Of a DNA stretch of 64,000 bases, positions 10,710 to 23,427 are shown in pieces (positions within the stretch are counted from its first letter, which is position 1; the number at the start of each line of letters is the position of its first letter). The notes below the pieces were generated by a model. The model searched no databases. It was not told the DNA's origin and was given only the letters and a program-made list of their open reading frames with translations. Both the position numbers and the translations under genes were made by a program. The stretch comes from Hyalella azteca (lineage: Eukaryota > Arthropoda > Malacostraca > Amphipoda > Hyalellidae): contig NW_025944354.1 in NCBI RefSeq assembly GCF_000764305.2, forward strand, positions 62,001 through 126,000, given 5' to 3'.

Positions 10710-13700
10710 CAGTCGAATATATAATTAAGATAACTCAGATGGAGGAGAGTTTGATATCAATTGAGATGCACAGTAAATTTGTGATAACCACCGAAAATCG
10801 TTGAGTGATTCTTGATGTTGAATTTAATTATGACATAGAGCTGAGTTCCCTGTGGAGGCCGAGTTTCGTTAGTTAGGTTTTGAATGCGCCTGAAGAGCCC
10901 CATGACTGAAATAGAGTTTGGTACGTTTCTATTGGGTACATTTTCTATGAAGACACGAGTTGAGAGATGGAATAAATACACTCAAATATTGTCTTAATGT
11001 TTATGAATAAAATATATTGTAATTAACACAGAAAAATGAATAGCTCTTCTGATGGTCGTCTAAATTTATGTGGCTCTCAAACCCACCTGTAAAAACAAAC
11101 ATTTTCAGTAATAAACCGACGTTAAGCCCATACAATTTTGACATTTCACTGATATATTTGTTATCATCGAATAAACTCATTCATTCATTTCTATGGCTAT
11201 TTTGAAGAATTTTCATGCCGTTTTATCGATAATTTCAGTTAATGATCGCTGTAAATAGTTTTAGCGAACCTTTAGTAAGCTTTGTTTTAATTGTCTATTT
11301 TTTTATGCGCTCCTACGATTTACTTGTTTATCAGACCTTTAGAGTGTGAAGATAGCCAACAATGTATCAATAGTTTCATGTTAGCTCAGTTCGTAGCCCT
11401 CGTCAAAACTGCCCACAATATTTTAGTGCGTTGATTTATGCCTTCATATAAGTTGTTCATAGTTCTGATGATTATTTGTTATATTTGAATATTATAAGCA
11501 TACAATGAAGTTTACAGGGTTAATTTATTTGTTTGTTCTTACAGATACAACTTTTTACTTCAATAAAAAGGAAAATTGTTGTTGAAACCGTGGTTATCCT
11601 AAAACCTGAACGCGGACTTACGTTAACCCAAACCCAATAAAACGGAAAGCGTTTTACAATCGCGAAGCTCCCTGTGTGATGACAATTGATTCTCACTTTG
11701 ATTGTCGATAGAATATTAAGAAATTAAATTAACAGGTAAATTAGTATTATTTTTTCCCTATTACGACTATAATTGGTCACGTTGCTCCTCTCTCGTTATA
11801 ATTTTCCTAAAGGTAGCTTGTTATGACGCAATACTGAGACTAAACGGGGCATGCGTGACTCATGCGTCTATTTGACTCAGCGATGCCAAGTCATCGTGTG
11901 TAGAGGCCCCGCTGCTGCTGCTGCTGATGCACCACTGAACCGTAATTACCGTACCGTCGTTCGTTCCCGCCGAGCCATTTTTATTATTCACATTTTTCTG
12001 TTCAGTCCGTTCTTCAACGCCCTAGAAAAGGGTACCTATATCAAAATTTTACACTTTGATAACCATTTCGTCTTACATCAATCGAAAAGAATGATAATTG
12101 TTTACAAATATTTACATCATTGATATACCGTACACGCCTAAATAGGATACCCTCTCTTGAGTTACTCCAGCATATTGCAAGCGAGACCCTCTCAAACTCC
12201 CCTCATTTTCATCGCCCTCGTAAAACCTATAAATATCCCCCCGGGGTAATTTAAATTTACACAACGATGGGAACCACTCTCCAACAGGGTCAATTGCTTC
12301 ATAAATTCTTTGATATGGTCATCAATAAATAGTCAAGTGGTTATTATTTGATTTATAAATTTTATGCCTGAATTACTGTTTGTTTCACCAAATGTGAACC
12401 AAAAAGTATTGATTAATTATACTCATGTATGGCTGATCAACAGTCATCTATTCTAACTAACTTCTAAGTTAGTTTTTTCAATAAAAACCTCCTCCCACGA
12501 ATAAGTCGAGTGTGCCCGAGCTATATTTCAGTTGCAATATAATTCTGGACCCGATTTGATCCCATGTTATTGAGGGGTGGAAAATAAGTACTGGTCTTGC
12601 AGGCACAGTTGTGGAATTCACTTCGCGCCATGTATGCACCTATTCTGCTTATACTTTAAAGGCAATAAAATCCAATATGAACTACGCCCATGAAGCGATG
12701 TAAAGGCACTGCAAGTGATGGTGAGGCCTCGTGTTGGCTGGCGCCGTGCCAGCGATGTATGGCTGCCGCATCGCTATGCTGCTTCATCGGTAACGTCTGC
12801 ACGCTAAAGCCTTTATATAATACATGCAATACGAAATATTACTGCCACGTTTTTGTAACATCACTCAGAGAAATTATTGACACAGTTTAAATAGGGATGT
12901 TCTTGTATGCCTTTTGTGGTTCATCTTGATCCAGTTTGATCCGGAAAAGAGCGTATACGGGCTACGTGAAGAAAGTGTGTCACCATGTTAGGAAAATGTA
13001 ACCCTTATAATTTTCAGGGTGTTCGTTTGATGGCTAATTCTCTTATGATGGATCACGAGTCACAGCCCTTGCATGACCTACACATAATTGTTCTACTACT
13101 ACACGAATGTTCTGTCCAATTTAGACCTTACGTGGAGAAATGCGTCAGTTTTCTTTACGTACAACGTGAAAATAATCGTACTGACGATTCCCAAGTGCTA
13201 TGAATGTTTTCAGCTGCTTCCTCATCGTCACTTCTGTAATTGTTTTGTTGTGCAGCTCACGAGGCTTATAACAAACAAGAAAAATACTTTCATATTATTT
13301 GAAGGCATGAAGAGCTTTGCAAAGCCCGTTCTGGCTTCAAACATACCGGTAGCTTTGATGTTTTCTTAAGCGACGAAAAGTCCCAGTTCAAAGTCACGGT
13401 CAGTTGCAGGGAATAGCGCTAAGATGGGACAGAGATCTTTTGAACAGGGCAAGTGCGTTGGACAGAGGCCAATTCTCTTATAACAAAGTTGTTGTGCCAA
13501 ACACTTAAGTTAATGACGCGTGAACTCTTTTGCCGTAGAAGAATGAATGTCTTCTTTGTCCTCGGCTCGTTTGGCGCTCAACTGTTTTAATTAACTCATT
13601 CATTCCAATTACTATAAAAAATATAATCGTAATTCTACTTTTATGACAATTTGTAGTTACTCCTATTCCGAATGCTGCGTACAATACACGGAACAAGTTA

Positions 13701-14045
13701 TACCCGTAAGCATTTCATTCATTGAATAATTTCTGAAATGCAAGCGCTTGTCTTAGCAAGTACGGTATTTAATCATATTAATCACTTTGAGATTATTATG
13801 CTTTTAGACATAATTTTTATTTAACTTGCGATATACAGGTTGTTCCTTCGTTCACAAGTCAATCTATTATGTTAGATATTGTTAAATGGCAAATATCTCA
13901 TCATTCTGTCCTCTTCTATTGGATCATACAAATATTGATTTTATTGCATCTTCCATTTTTTTGTCACAGAATTCGCGTAGCTCTATCGTGTAGACATAAC
14001 AAGTGTTGTAGCATAAGCTATTTACTGCCGTGTGTGACACTTGGC
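10710..14045. other. No gene recognised
   Basis: About 3.3 kb of AT-rich DNA with modest GC-richer patches at about 11880-11970 and 12690-12800. The latter is in a 66-codon frame (12690-12890) with no known similarity. A frame at 12985-13203 runs through a fair acceptor-like site (TATAATTTTCAG, ending 13014) but has no matching donor. AACTAAC and GTTAGTT form a small dyad near 12457-12476. Confidence 0.5.
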
Positions 14046-14118
14046 TAGCGATTTGTTGCGTGCGCGAGGTGCCGGCAACCCGTGCCAAACCCGGGCAACT
14101 TGCGAACCCAAATCGCTA
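14046..14118. repeat. GC-rich foldback of 73 bp
   Basis: TAGCGATTTG (14046-14055) and CAAATCGCTA (14109-14118) are perfect 10-bp inverted ends. Inside them the arms keep partial complementarity: the GCGCGAGGTGCC side faces GGCAACTTGCGAA. The element is strikingly GC-rich in AT-rich surroundings. It could be a very small MITE-like foldback or a structured RNA precursor. No flanking target duplication is obvious. Confidence 0.6.
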
Positions 14119-15519
14119 CAAATTTCTTAATGTGAATCCGTTAATCGAAGACTTAGTTACGTGATCGTTTTTAAAACATTATACAGTGAATTTGTTTTTT
14201 TAGACGTCTTTTAGGATGTGTAATGCTTTTATTTATTTGTAATTCGTTTTTTATGTATATGCGTGTGATGATTGCTTTAATGAATAGTTAAAATCTCATC
14301 TACTGGTATTTGATGCCTAAATATGAATAAGATCTTACTATATCACTATGGTCGTGCTTGAAAAATAACTCCATGGATATTAATCGTGAATTTAACTACG
14401 ATTTTCTTCTTAGATTTTTTATGTTCATACTTGATTGGTCCTTAAATATGGAAATTTCGCTGAGTTCAATCTTGTCAAATTACTGAGTTCAAGCTTTCTT
14501 GTTTTAATCTTGTTCAATCTTGTCTGAGACGGGTCTTCATTTGCCTTGTTCATGTTTCCTGTATGAGAGGGAATTTTTTGCTCGGGGTCTCATTCTGCTT
14601 TCCAATCGGCGAGAGAGCAATAAGTCTATTTTATTCAGCTTGAAATGTCAACGGTTCATGAAATGAATCTAAATTGATAAGAAATATTGTTTAGTGAAAC
14701 CCCGTATTATCTGTCATTGCATTGAAGCAGTGCCAATTATTATTTGGCTTTTTTTTATGGAATTTATTTTAGTTGTCTCTATTATTAGGTTTTCTGTATT
14801 ATTGTTGTCTGTATTATTATTATTATTAATTTTTCTGTATATTTAAGTTTTCTGTATATATTCAAGTTTTTCTGTATTATTTTGTTTTCTGTAGGTGTTT
14901 ACCACTCATTGTTGGCCGCGATGATTAACGTCTCGCTGATTCTGAAGGATCGACGCGTCGCGCTCCGAGGAAGATCGATGCCTATACGTGAGGGCACATT
15001 TGGGAAGAAAGGAATTATAGCTTTGTGATTCTGTCGAATCCGTGACGGGAAATCCATTATTCGTGTTTCTTAATCCATCGTTATTTAAACGACCGTTTTA
15101 CGATGGTGTATTTATTATATGTGTATTATTAGTATCCGGCTTTTAAAATGTTTCATCATAAATCATCTTCAATGCAATTTTCACATGTCTCTAGTGTAGG
15201 TGTCTAATTATTTTTACAGCCATACAACAGGAACCCGAATGCTTTAAATTCATGCGTGATGCAAATGTTAAGGCGAACTCTGTTGATGAGAGATTTTGAA
15301 AACAAAGAAATTATTTTCCGAGGAAGTAAGAAATTTCATTTGAGATAACAATAATAATTTTCTTTAAAAAACCTTGCTAACAAAACTTACATATGCCGAG
15401 AAGCAAATAAATATGCACGAGGAACTTTAAAAGCCGGCAACATGTTCCGAGATAGCAATGCAATTTCGTTTTCCCGGTAACTAGATCTCTCGCGTCGCAT
15501 GAACGGCTCGAGGGCAACA
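14119..15519. other. No gene recognised; TCTGTATTAT-type low-complexity DNA at 14781-14895
   Basis: An AT-rich region, with 14781-14895 built from degenerate repeats of TTTTCTGTATTATT and related words. A GC-richer spot near 14930-14990 holds GGATCGACGCGTCGCG. Nothing coding is supported. Confidence 0.5.
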
Positions 15520-15523
15520 TTAA

Positions 15524-15836
15524 CCCTCTACCGCCGTATATGTCACTCTCCGGGAACATATACAATTATACGTAAACTATTAAGTGCAGCAACCTGAGGA
15601 CGTTTGTACGCAACAGAGAACATTTTAAAGTAACTTTCAACTTAAATTATACGTAAACTATTGAGTATAGCAACCTGAGGACGTTTGTACGCAACAGAGA
15701 ACATTTTAAAGTTGTCGTACGTGGCGGCAACCACCAGTGCAAGTCATTTTGCTCTCACTAGAACGTATCTTTTTTGGGAAGTGACAATTACAAAAAGACA
15801 ATATCGCTCCGGTTACTTCTGTCAGGCGGTAGAGGG
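15524..15836 (-). mobile_element. TTAA-flanked MITE, copy B (piggyBac-like), most complete
   Basis: A 313-bp non-autonomous DNA transposon. Its ends are inverted: CCCTCTACCGCC at 15524 and GGCGGTAGAGGG ending at 15836. They are flanked by TTAA (15520-15523) and TTGA (15837-15840), the latter one substitution from TTAA. It is shown on the minus strand because it runs opposite to copies A and C. An internal segment of about 81 bp is duplicated in tandem (starts near 15564 and 15645), carrying TACGTAAACTATT, AGCAACCTGAGGACGTTTG and GCAACAGAGAACATTTTAAA. Removing that duplication gives about 232 bp, close to copy A. TTAA target choice and CCC...GGG termini are hallmarks of piggyBac-type transposons. 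Short frames at 15377-15565 and 15774-15995 overlap its ends and are not genes. Confidence 0.85.
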
Positions 15837-15840
15837 TTGA

Positions 15841-18190
15841 TTATTGCGTCTGTTGCATCCTCTGGCGGCGTTACCGCCTCTGATCTCGGCATCGAACGGC
15901 TGCAGATTTATGGCCGAGTATGGGTGGCCATCGTGAGTTTCGTCTCCATTCAATTTGGATACGTTTGTATTTACCTTTATTTGATCGGGGTCTAATTTTG
16001 CTTCTCCATTTGATGGCGAGGGGGATTTATCGATGTGAGAACATTCGTAAGTAGTTGCAGCTGCCGCTTGCTAACAAAGTTATCTTATCTCTGTGGTGTT
16101 GTTGAGTTTTTAAACAACTCCATCTGAACGGATTTTGCGTGGAAATTTTTTATTTCATCATATGTAGTGTTGCGAAATCGTTCACCCAAATCTAAAAAAG
16201 CACAGTTGCGTGCATTGATGCGTCTCAATAAAATAAAATGTTTATCCATTCATGGTTTCAGTGCTGGATGATGAATAAGCGGGAAAGTGTGATATCCCGT
16301 AAAGCCATAATTGGAATTGAAACCAAAATCATTTCAAATCGAAGAGAAACTTGCGATGTTATTGTACTCTTGGGTTGGAATAGTAGGCAGGGTATAAAAA
16401 ATTTCTTGTGGTTGTGTACCACTCGTTTATTTCCTGCAGTCACTGCGTTCCAACAGTAATGCTACATTTTTGTTGCTAATACTTAGCACTCGATCTTAAA
16501 TAATGCGCTAATAATTAATTTGTACACTGAGGAAGATCCCGCTTGAATCCAACGTTGGGCCGCTGGGTCCCAGAGGTGGCGTGGGGCAACCGTTGTAAAT
16601 TGTTCCAAGATTATATTGGGTTGATTGTTAATATTTCTGTGGCATAAAAATAACTTGAATCGTTTATGCATGATCATGCATGACAGTGTTCGCGTATCAT
16701 TAGTGATACGGCTATCCTAATACAGTTTCAGAACACTTACAATCGAGTTTCGGCCTTAACTTAGGATGCAATACTTAATGTATACGTGAGTGTTGAATTT
16801 TTTACTCCTAGCCCCTTAATACTTTATGGTGAGATGTTTAAATAAGGTACCGTAACATATGCCAAAAATAACGTATTAAAGTGAACTCGACGGCTACCAG
16901 CAACAATACCAACTTTAACAAGCTGTTCGGATGCTTCATTCATGCCACATTTCTTAGATATCTAAACCGACAGAACTCAATTACCTTATTTCGCTTGCTC
17001 AGTATTTCGCGCGGCGAGTTAGGTGCTGTGTCGGAGCCGTGCAAACAAGGAGGCCGGATATTACCTTCTTCCCGGCGGCCGTCGCTGTGTGTGAGCAAAC
17101 GTTCCGGCCGTGAAGCTGCCGATGTTGGGAGGGCTTGCGAGAATTACCACCAACTTTCTTCGTGCCCTCGGGATAAAGGGGAAACTTGTTTATTATTGTG
17201 CATGAGGGAATAGCGATTTATTCATTATAGGGTTCTTAGTCATCAGTAATTACGTACGAGGAGATCCGTAGTTTAACCCGAGTGTACCTGACCAAAATGC
17301 CTGTGTCTTACCATATTGTTGGCGGAATTTGGAAACTGTGAATAAAAAAATGCATAATTTAGCGATTATCTGTCATTTGTGAGACTCAAATAAACGAATA
17401 TAATGATCATTGAGTTTGGTGAAGTTTTTGCTGCCATCTGAAAAATATTTATTTCGTATGAAGGAAAAATGTCAGCGTTTTGTGTTACTTCCATGCAGTC
17501 GTGTCAGTTTATCCTCGTAGATCCACTTCTGGCTGCTTGTAGAATTTTCAAACGTTATAGTAAACATTTAACAAACATTATGATGATATATCTAGCCGTT
17601 TGTTTACTCATACACCAAAAAAAACTTAAAATAACTGACCGCGACGTACCAATTTTTGTTTTTGCTGTGTTTCATAGAAGCATTTTTAGTCCGCTTATAA
17701 AGCATGGGCCAATAATTTTTTATGAAAATATCATGCTCCTGGATAACGACTGACATTAGTGACGTTTGTTTCACAAATTTATGACCTCATTTTACGTTTA
17801 AATGGACAATTTACGTTGAAACTAATGACGTGTATCATCACGGCAAAAAAAAACAATCCTCATTCCCCTTATAATTGGACACGTGTGCTGCGCTCGCACA
17901 CCACTTCCCTAATCAAGTTGGCGCCGAAAATTTCTGTGGGGCTCATACGAATTCAATATTCATGGACTCCAGACATCTGCCAATTTCCTAATGCACGCAT
18001 CTGCTCATCTCTGCTACACGTACGTGCGCCGATGACTCCGAAAGGAAAATATATTCGCCGTACAGTGCCGCAAAAAGCAATAGTACTCCATACTTTTTCG
18101 TAATCCCAACATTGTTCTGGGCTATAAACTGCAGTGCTTTGTTATCTTTTTACTTGCTAGATGGGAATTGCTTCCATTCTTTGGTCATGG
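15841..18190. other. No gene recognised; GC-richer patches
   Basis: A GC-rich interval at 15850-15935 ends in a donor-like GTGAGT (15934) but has no credible acceptor. A stronger patch at about 17010-17180 lies in a 110-codon frame (16881-17213), with no recognised domain and a cysteine/arginine/serine-rich translation. It may be an exon or regulatory element, but nothing decides this. ATGCATGATCATGCAT at 16666-16681 is a perfect 16-bp palindrome and CGTATCA-TTAG-TGATACG follows within 25 bp. Confidence 0.45.
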
Positions 18191-18204
18191 ATACTGAAGG
18201 AATC

Positions 18205-18495
18205 TCAAAATGCACGTCTGGGGCCACCATAAATCGACGCTCTAAAGACACCTTCTACTTCTCTTATTGAAGTCCTGCCTCGCTTAGCCGCTTCGATAGA
18301 GCCGCTTCTGTAAAAATCGAAGAGACGACCTATAGGCTGTTTCCCCTTTTTTAAATTCTGTAGTGTAGAAGCTTGAAGTAGTCCAATGCCGGAGGCATTT
18401 TTATATAGTTTAGTCAAAAACTGGTAAACATTCTTATGTTCAGTGAGATCCGACTTATATTTAAGTCCCTTATTACAAACCTTAGATGGAATCAA
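18205..18495 (-). other. Unrecognised 96-codon open frame, possible LINE 3'-end relic
   Basis: A minus-strand frame that opens at a TTG, not an ATG, near 18495 and ends in TGA at 18205. Its translation has a basic middle (LKKGKQPIGRLFDFYRSGS, then AAKRGRTSIRE). I do not recognise a domain. The DNA near 18331-18353, read on the minus strand, has GGGGAAACAGCCTATAGG. This resembles GGCAACAGGCCATAGG in the 3' tail of the LINE fragment at 29584-29940, also minus strand. So this may be non-coding 3' sequence of a related element. The resemblance is short and could be chance. Confidence 0.2.
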
Positions 18496-18499
18496 ATTA

Positions 18500-21400
18500 A
18501 GATGGAATGAAACGGAGATTGAACAAAAGTAATACGGAATTTTTGCACGAAAGTTATCTTCGGTTCAATTAATAGATAAGATCTTTGCTTCAAGCATCAA
18601 GATCCACTGTAAAATAAACGACTAGCGTCGAACAACCCTCTAGCATAGTGATACTTAGAGAATGAGTAAATAGATTGACTTCGCTCCGACCTACACGAAT
18701 AATGAAATAACAGGTATAAATAAACGTCGAGAAGATCGGATTGCGAAACATCAAGATAGTTTTGTTAGAAACAACTCCATTTTAGCAGTAATTGAAAATT
18801 TATTAACGTGATGTATGAACTACTTGTTAGTACCTGGAAATAGCGTTGCATCTTAACAGCTCAGTAATTTCAACAGCTAGAGATGCTTGAGGCCAAGTGT
18901 TTTCGACGCTCGCGAGTACAAACTTCGGTTAGGCCTCATCTCAGCAAATATGCGTTGCAGTTATTCCTCTGATAGCCTAATACTGTCAATATAGCAGGTT
19001 TTGGTTGTAAATCGAATTACTGTGTTCATGCATTTTGTCTACTGCTTGCAACATATACAAACTTGTATTGTTAAACTAAGCCATCGGCGAATTTTGACCA
19101 GGAGTGTCCAGTTTTCTTTGATTGGTATATTCATAACCTGGAGTTGGAATGGGATTTTTTCAAGTGTCCAGAAGTTTAGATTATCAGAAGGAACTAGAGA
19201 AAAAGACCATCAATCAGCAGGTGACGCTCACGTATACGAGGCGTTGACTAATTGCTACTTCCCAATTAAAGGCCTGATTGACTACCGAGAGAAGCCGTTC
19301 GTTCTGCGGTCTCCACTGGCACTCTTTCCTGTAACGCTGAGCAGATAACATCTCGACATGAGCAGTCAGCTCATTTGGGAATTTGGGAATATTCATACTG
19401 TTTTGAGGAATTTATTTTATTGAGCATTAATATGAAAAAATTATTTGAATAGTATTTGTCGTCGATTTTTCATCTGTCTTAAGAGGTAAGGGTTGAAGAA
19501 CAACGCAGCAATTCTCGGGTGTTAATATGTATTATCTATTAACTTCATGATTGTACATATACGCTTGTCGAGCATCTCTTGTTAGGAAGAGAGATCGTCT
19601 ATGTTTAGCTTATTCGGGACTATTATTGTACTCATCTTACGACTGTGCGGTGATGTGCATTGAACCACTTGCCACTTACGCCAAACCTTGCTCTTCTGTT
19701 ACTGATTTTGAGTTTGTGCAAATATATTGTCATTTTTGTTTCGTTTACTTAAATTGCATTTTAGTGCTCCTTATGTCCGCTCAATTAAAATTCCTGTCCT
19801 GTTTTTTTTGTCAGATGTTGGAGCCCTTTGTTTCTTTTTTTGCTTTGTAGAGCTTCTTCAACTACTCGATTATGCCGGCTTTAACGTGCAAGCTTGCATG
19901 CCATTAACTTTCGAACCGAGTGGACACTCTGTTTTCCCTTATTTCATTCTTATAGTTCTCTATGAGAACTCTTATCTATGGTATTTTAAATGAAGCAAAT
20001 AGGTCAAGTAATTTTGTGTATACTTTTGATTATAAAATTATTATACTGAATCATACATTGAGCTATAACTGGAACCAATTATTAGATAGATTTATTATTC
20101 TGCATATATGAATTTACCAGATAAGAAGCCACCCATCCACCTCGAAAATCAACATATTCTTCAAACCCAGCGGCTTGTTTCATTATTATCTTAACTGGCT
20201 GCTTGTCATATGTGCTTTAAATACATGCATACTAAATTATTGCACAGTGACCACGTTTTCACGGTGAGATTTGAGAGATAGAGAGACGCTCAATTGCGAA
20301 TCAGTGACTCATCCATTGTATATTCAAATACTGTTCTTCTCGACCTTTAATTTCGATACTTTCACTCATATTCGTCAATTATCCCTGCAGTGCCAACCAC
20401 TAATACGTTTATCAATTCTTTATATGACCGCAGTTTATCGGTTTGGAGTTCAATAAAAGTTTCAATAGGTTTCAATGCATTTTATTTCCAATTGTACCGA
20501 AATTCAATACTGGAAAGCATAGAGAAATGCATAAAAACATATCGGTGCACAATTGGCCAATCATGTGCCGATAATCTTGATGAATTTACTTGTTGTTATG
20601 TATGAACTGTTGATATTTCATTTTAATAGCTAACCATTGTCATAATTCACAGATGTATGATAATGAATTCTTATCGAGTATCCATGTTAATCATGAGAAT
20701 TTCTGGTGTATGAATTTTAACGAATTAATTAAACTGCTTCACCTTTTTTCCAAGGACTTCATTACCATTCTTCAATTTCTATTTTATAAATATCTATACC
20801 ACAGAGTAAACTTTTACTTTTAAATTGTATGTTTATCGCGATCGCTGTTGTAAAACTGTAAGGAACTAACGGCATCTATATGGATTTTGCGATCACAAGT
20901 CTTCATCCCCCGAGACGTATTATCTGATCCCGCTGAATCTCTTGGATGGAACGTCTCAGTCTCGCTATTGCTCGCGAGTTTGCCGCACTCGAGTCGCACC
21001 ACATGGGAGTCTGAATGGGTCCTTTGAGGTACCGACTGTACTCTTATACTAAGCTCTTTACAAGCCCATCATCTCATTTATGCCTTCCATAAATTGCTGC
21101 GTGCAAGTCAACATAAATGACGCATGCCGGAAGTACTGGGAACTTTTCTAAGGAAATTGTTTCTGTGGAATTGGTACTGAATAATGTATTTTGTTGAGAA
21201 ATGAAAGTGGATTGATTCTCGTATAATAATATATTTATTAATACCCCAGCTTTTTTACCGCGCGCCGTTTTATGGTTGCATAATTTTAAACATTTATCCA
21301 CAAAACAAATCTTAGTACCGCGCTCACAATATTATATTTAGCGGCAAAATTTTTGAGCGATTCAAGTCCTGATGTTTGGTCAAAAAATCTGGGACAATTC

Positions 21401-22558
21401 GTCCTAAGGAATAACTTACTTCCTCCTCCAATGATTATAATTATTATTGCGTAGTATCATTTACATTGTTATTAACGCTCCACGTTTGTGAAATTTCTTA
21501 GTACTCGGAAATGAAATAAAAACCCAATTGTATTTTTCTCGAGACACCAAATAACAAGACTTGGGGCCCATTGCTGTATAGTGAGCAGCTGACGACGCCT
21601 GTATTGACCCGCTGTGCTTCATGCCTTCACAGTCACTCCTTTGACTGCCTCGGCCTGTGTTGTGTACCTTAGCTTTGCAGTGATTCTAGTCATTGACCTT
21701 GTATGATTCATTTTATACTCGTATCATTCTAAAGAAAGAAATAATACAACACATTCGGTCCTTCTGAAACTTAGGCATATCACTCAACTATAAGTACAAT
21801 AATGGCCTACAATGTTACTATTATACTACAAAAGTACCTACTATTATAAATCAGTGTCCTCAAATTTCCGTGCAAATAACATGAATTTAATCCATTTATG
21901 TAGAGGAAAATTTTTTTAATACTTCCAATCAAAACTTTGAGAAAACAACAACCGCCAACACCTCTGATATCCCGATTATCTCACTAAAATAAAAGAATGA
22001 GCTGCAACTGAAAACTGTTTGCAAAGTTAGGAATCTTCTATTCTGAGTTGTTCTGAATGGCTCAGATATTTTATGGGTATACAAAATTGAGTCTGCAATA
22101 TCGCTTCAATTGGGTAATTTTCTCAAGAATAGTGCATTTTGAAAGCATAAACTTCCTGAAATTAATGTGGATTAATAAACGGTTCAGTACCGTAATTGAT
22201 ATGTTTACCTATTATTTCGAGCTAGAATGAACAGACGAACAATATACAAAGCTCGTGTATTCAAGATTTATTTGGTCCTAATTTATCCTTTTGAAGTCTT
22301 GGCATGAGGCGAGGATTCCCTGATATTGTGCTTTCTTCATCAGACTTAACAACTCAAAAACTGAAACTTGGCGCAACTTTGTGCAATCTTGCGCGTGGGT
22401 TTACGAGTTTTCTTTACTTGGTTCAGTCTTAGAAGCCTGATCCAACGTCTGCTCGTTCCCTTCGCTCGCTGTTTATACTAAAAACTTAACATTGTCACTG
22501 GTTTAGTTATTAAGGGAACCTAGTGATCCACTTTAAAAGGCTCGTATTATTATTTATG
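18500..22558. other. No gene recognised
   Basis: About 4 kb of mostly AT-rich DNA. GC-richer intervals at about 19210-19340 and 20890-21010 carry short frames (19001-19348 plus; 19214-19396 and 20820-21002 minus) with no known similarity. Near 22440-22470 there is a CGTTCCCTTCGCTCGC patch. No mobile-element ends were found. Confidence 0.5.
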
Positions 22559-22569
22559 GATTTTGATGA

Positions 22570-22692
22570 AATAAGGATCATTATTTAATTAATATTAATA
22601 TTTAATTAATATTTAATTATTTTAATATAATAATATATAATATAATTATTTTAATATAATATTTAAAACTTTCGAATGAAAGTTTTAAATAT
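22570..22692. repeat. AT-only low-complexity tract ending in a 15-bp-arm hairpin
   Basis: The tract 22580-22660 is almost entirely A and T, made of TTAATATT/AATATAAT words. It runs into a perfect inverted repeat: ATATTTAAAACTTTC (22659-22673), loop GAAT, GAAAGTTTTAAATAT (22678-22692). The dispersed repeat at 22695-22805 begins immediately after, so the hairpin may be part of that element's edge. Confidence 0.8.
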
Positions 22693-22694
22693 AA

Positions 22695-22805
22695 AATGAA
22701 ACTTTCTCAATTACACACAATCGTAATATGCAGTTGCATTATTTTTCTTCCTTCAACCTAAAAAAATCTAAAATCAATTGAACTCTTCGGCATTTCCGTG
22801 GACAG
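22695..22805 (+). repeat. Dispersed repeat of about 110 bp, copy 1
   Basis: Aligns in the same orientation with 24943-25052. Matching blocks in order: ATGAAA.TTT.TCA, TT.CACACAAT, TAATATGCAG.TGCATTAT, AAAAATCTA.A and ATTGAA.TCTTC. Identity by eye is roughly 75-80 per cent with small indels. No terminal inverted repeats or coding potential are visible, so its class is unknown. Confidence 0.7.
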
Positions 22806-23427
22806 TCCTTCACAATACAGTAGCTCAGCTGCTCCATCATTCCATTTGAACAGTACCCCATTTGTTTGGTAATGACGTCATTCGTTTTCTTGGTCTACAG
22901 TTTCGCCTTTTAGTGTCGAGCTTTTGTGTACATTACTGCTGAGTCATTTGCGGCCAATGTATGACTGTCAACTTTGAGTAAACGATTCTGAGGCTTATTA
23001 ATGCACCTTTATATTAGAAAAATGGTAGCGAACAAATCTACAATCGCAGTGTTTCATTTCCTAAAAGAGTTTTCTGACTTATTTACAAATAATTCATGGA
23101 GATTTTATAATATTTCTTGCGATGTAAGTAGAAGTACCTGATTCCACACTCTTGATTAATTTTTCGTCAATTAGCTAGAATGAAGAAATATTGAAGGCTT
23201 AATCCGTGTAAATTTAATTTATTGATTCACCATTTGAAACAATAAACAAATTGTTTATTTGATGAAATTGACTTAAAATGTTTATTGGCTTCTACAAGTT
23301 TCCGGCATTTGCTGCTTTATTTTCATGAATGTGTGATCATTGTCGTAATTCATCATTCATGAGAAATTTTGATTGAAGGGAGTATTACTTTCTACGCGAA
23401 CTAAATTATATTTCTTCTTCTTTGCAG

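Noticed and set aside
15850..15940. GC-rich exon ending at a GTGAGT donor
   Set aside because: No acceptor with a pyrimidine tract precedes it; the sequence upstream is the end of a MITE.
1198..22880. Consensus CRE sites TGACGTCA at 1198-1205 and 22873-22880
   Set aside because: About one to two such octamers are expected by chance in 64 kb; no promoter context.
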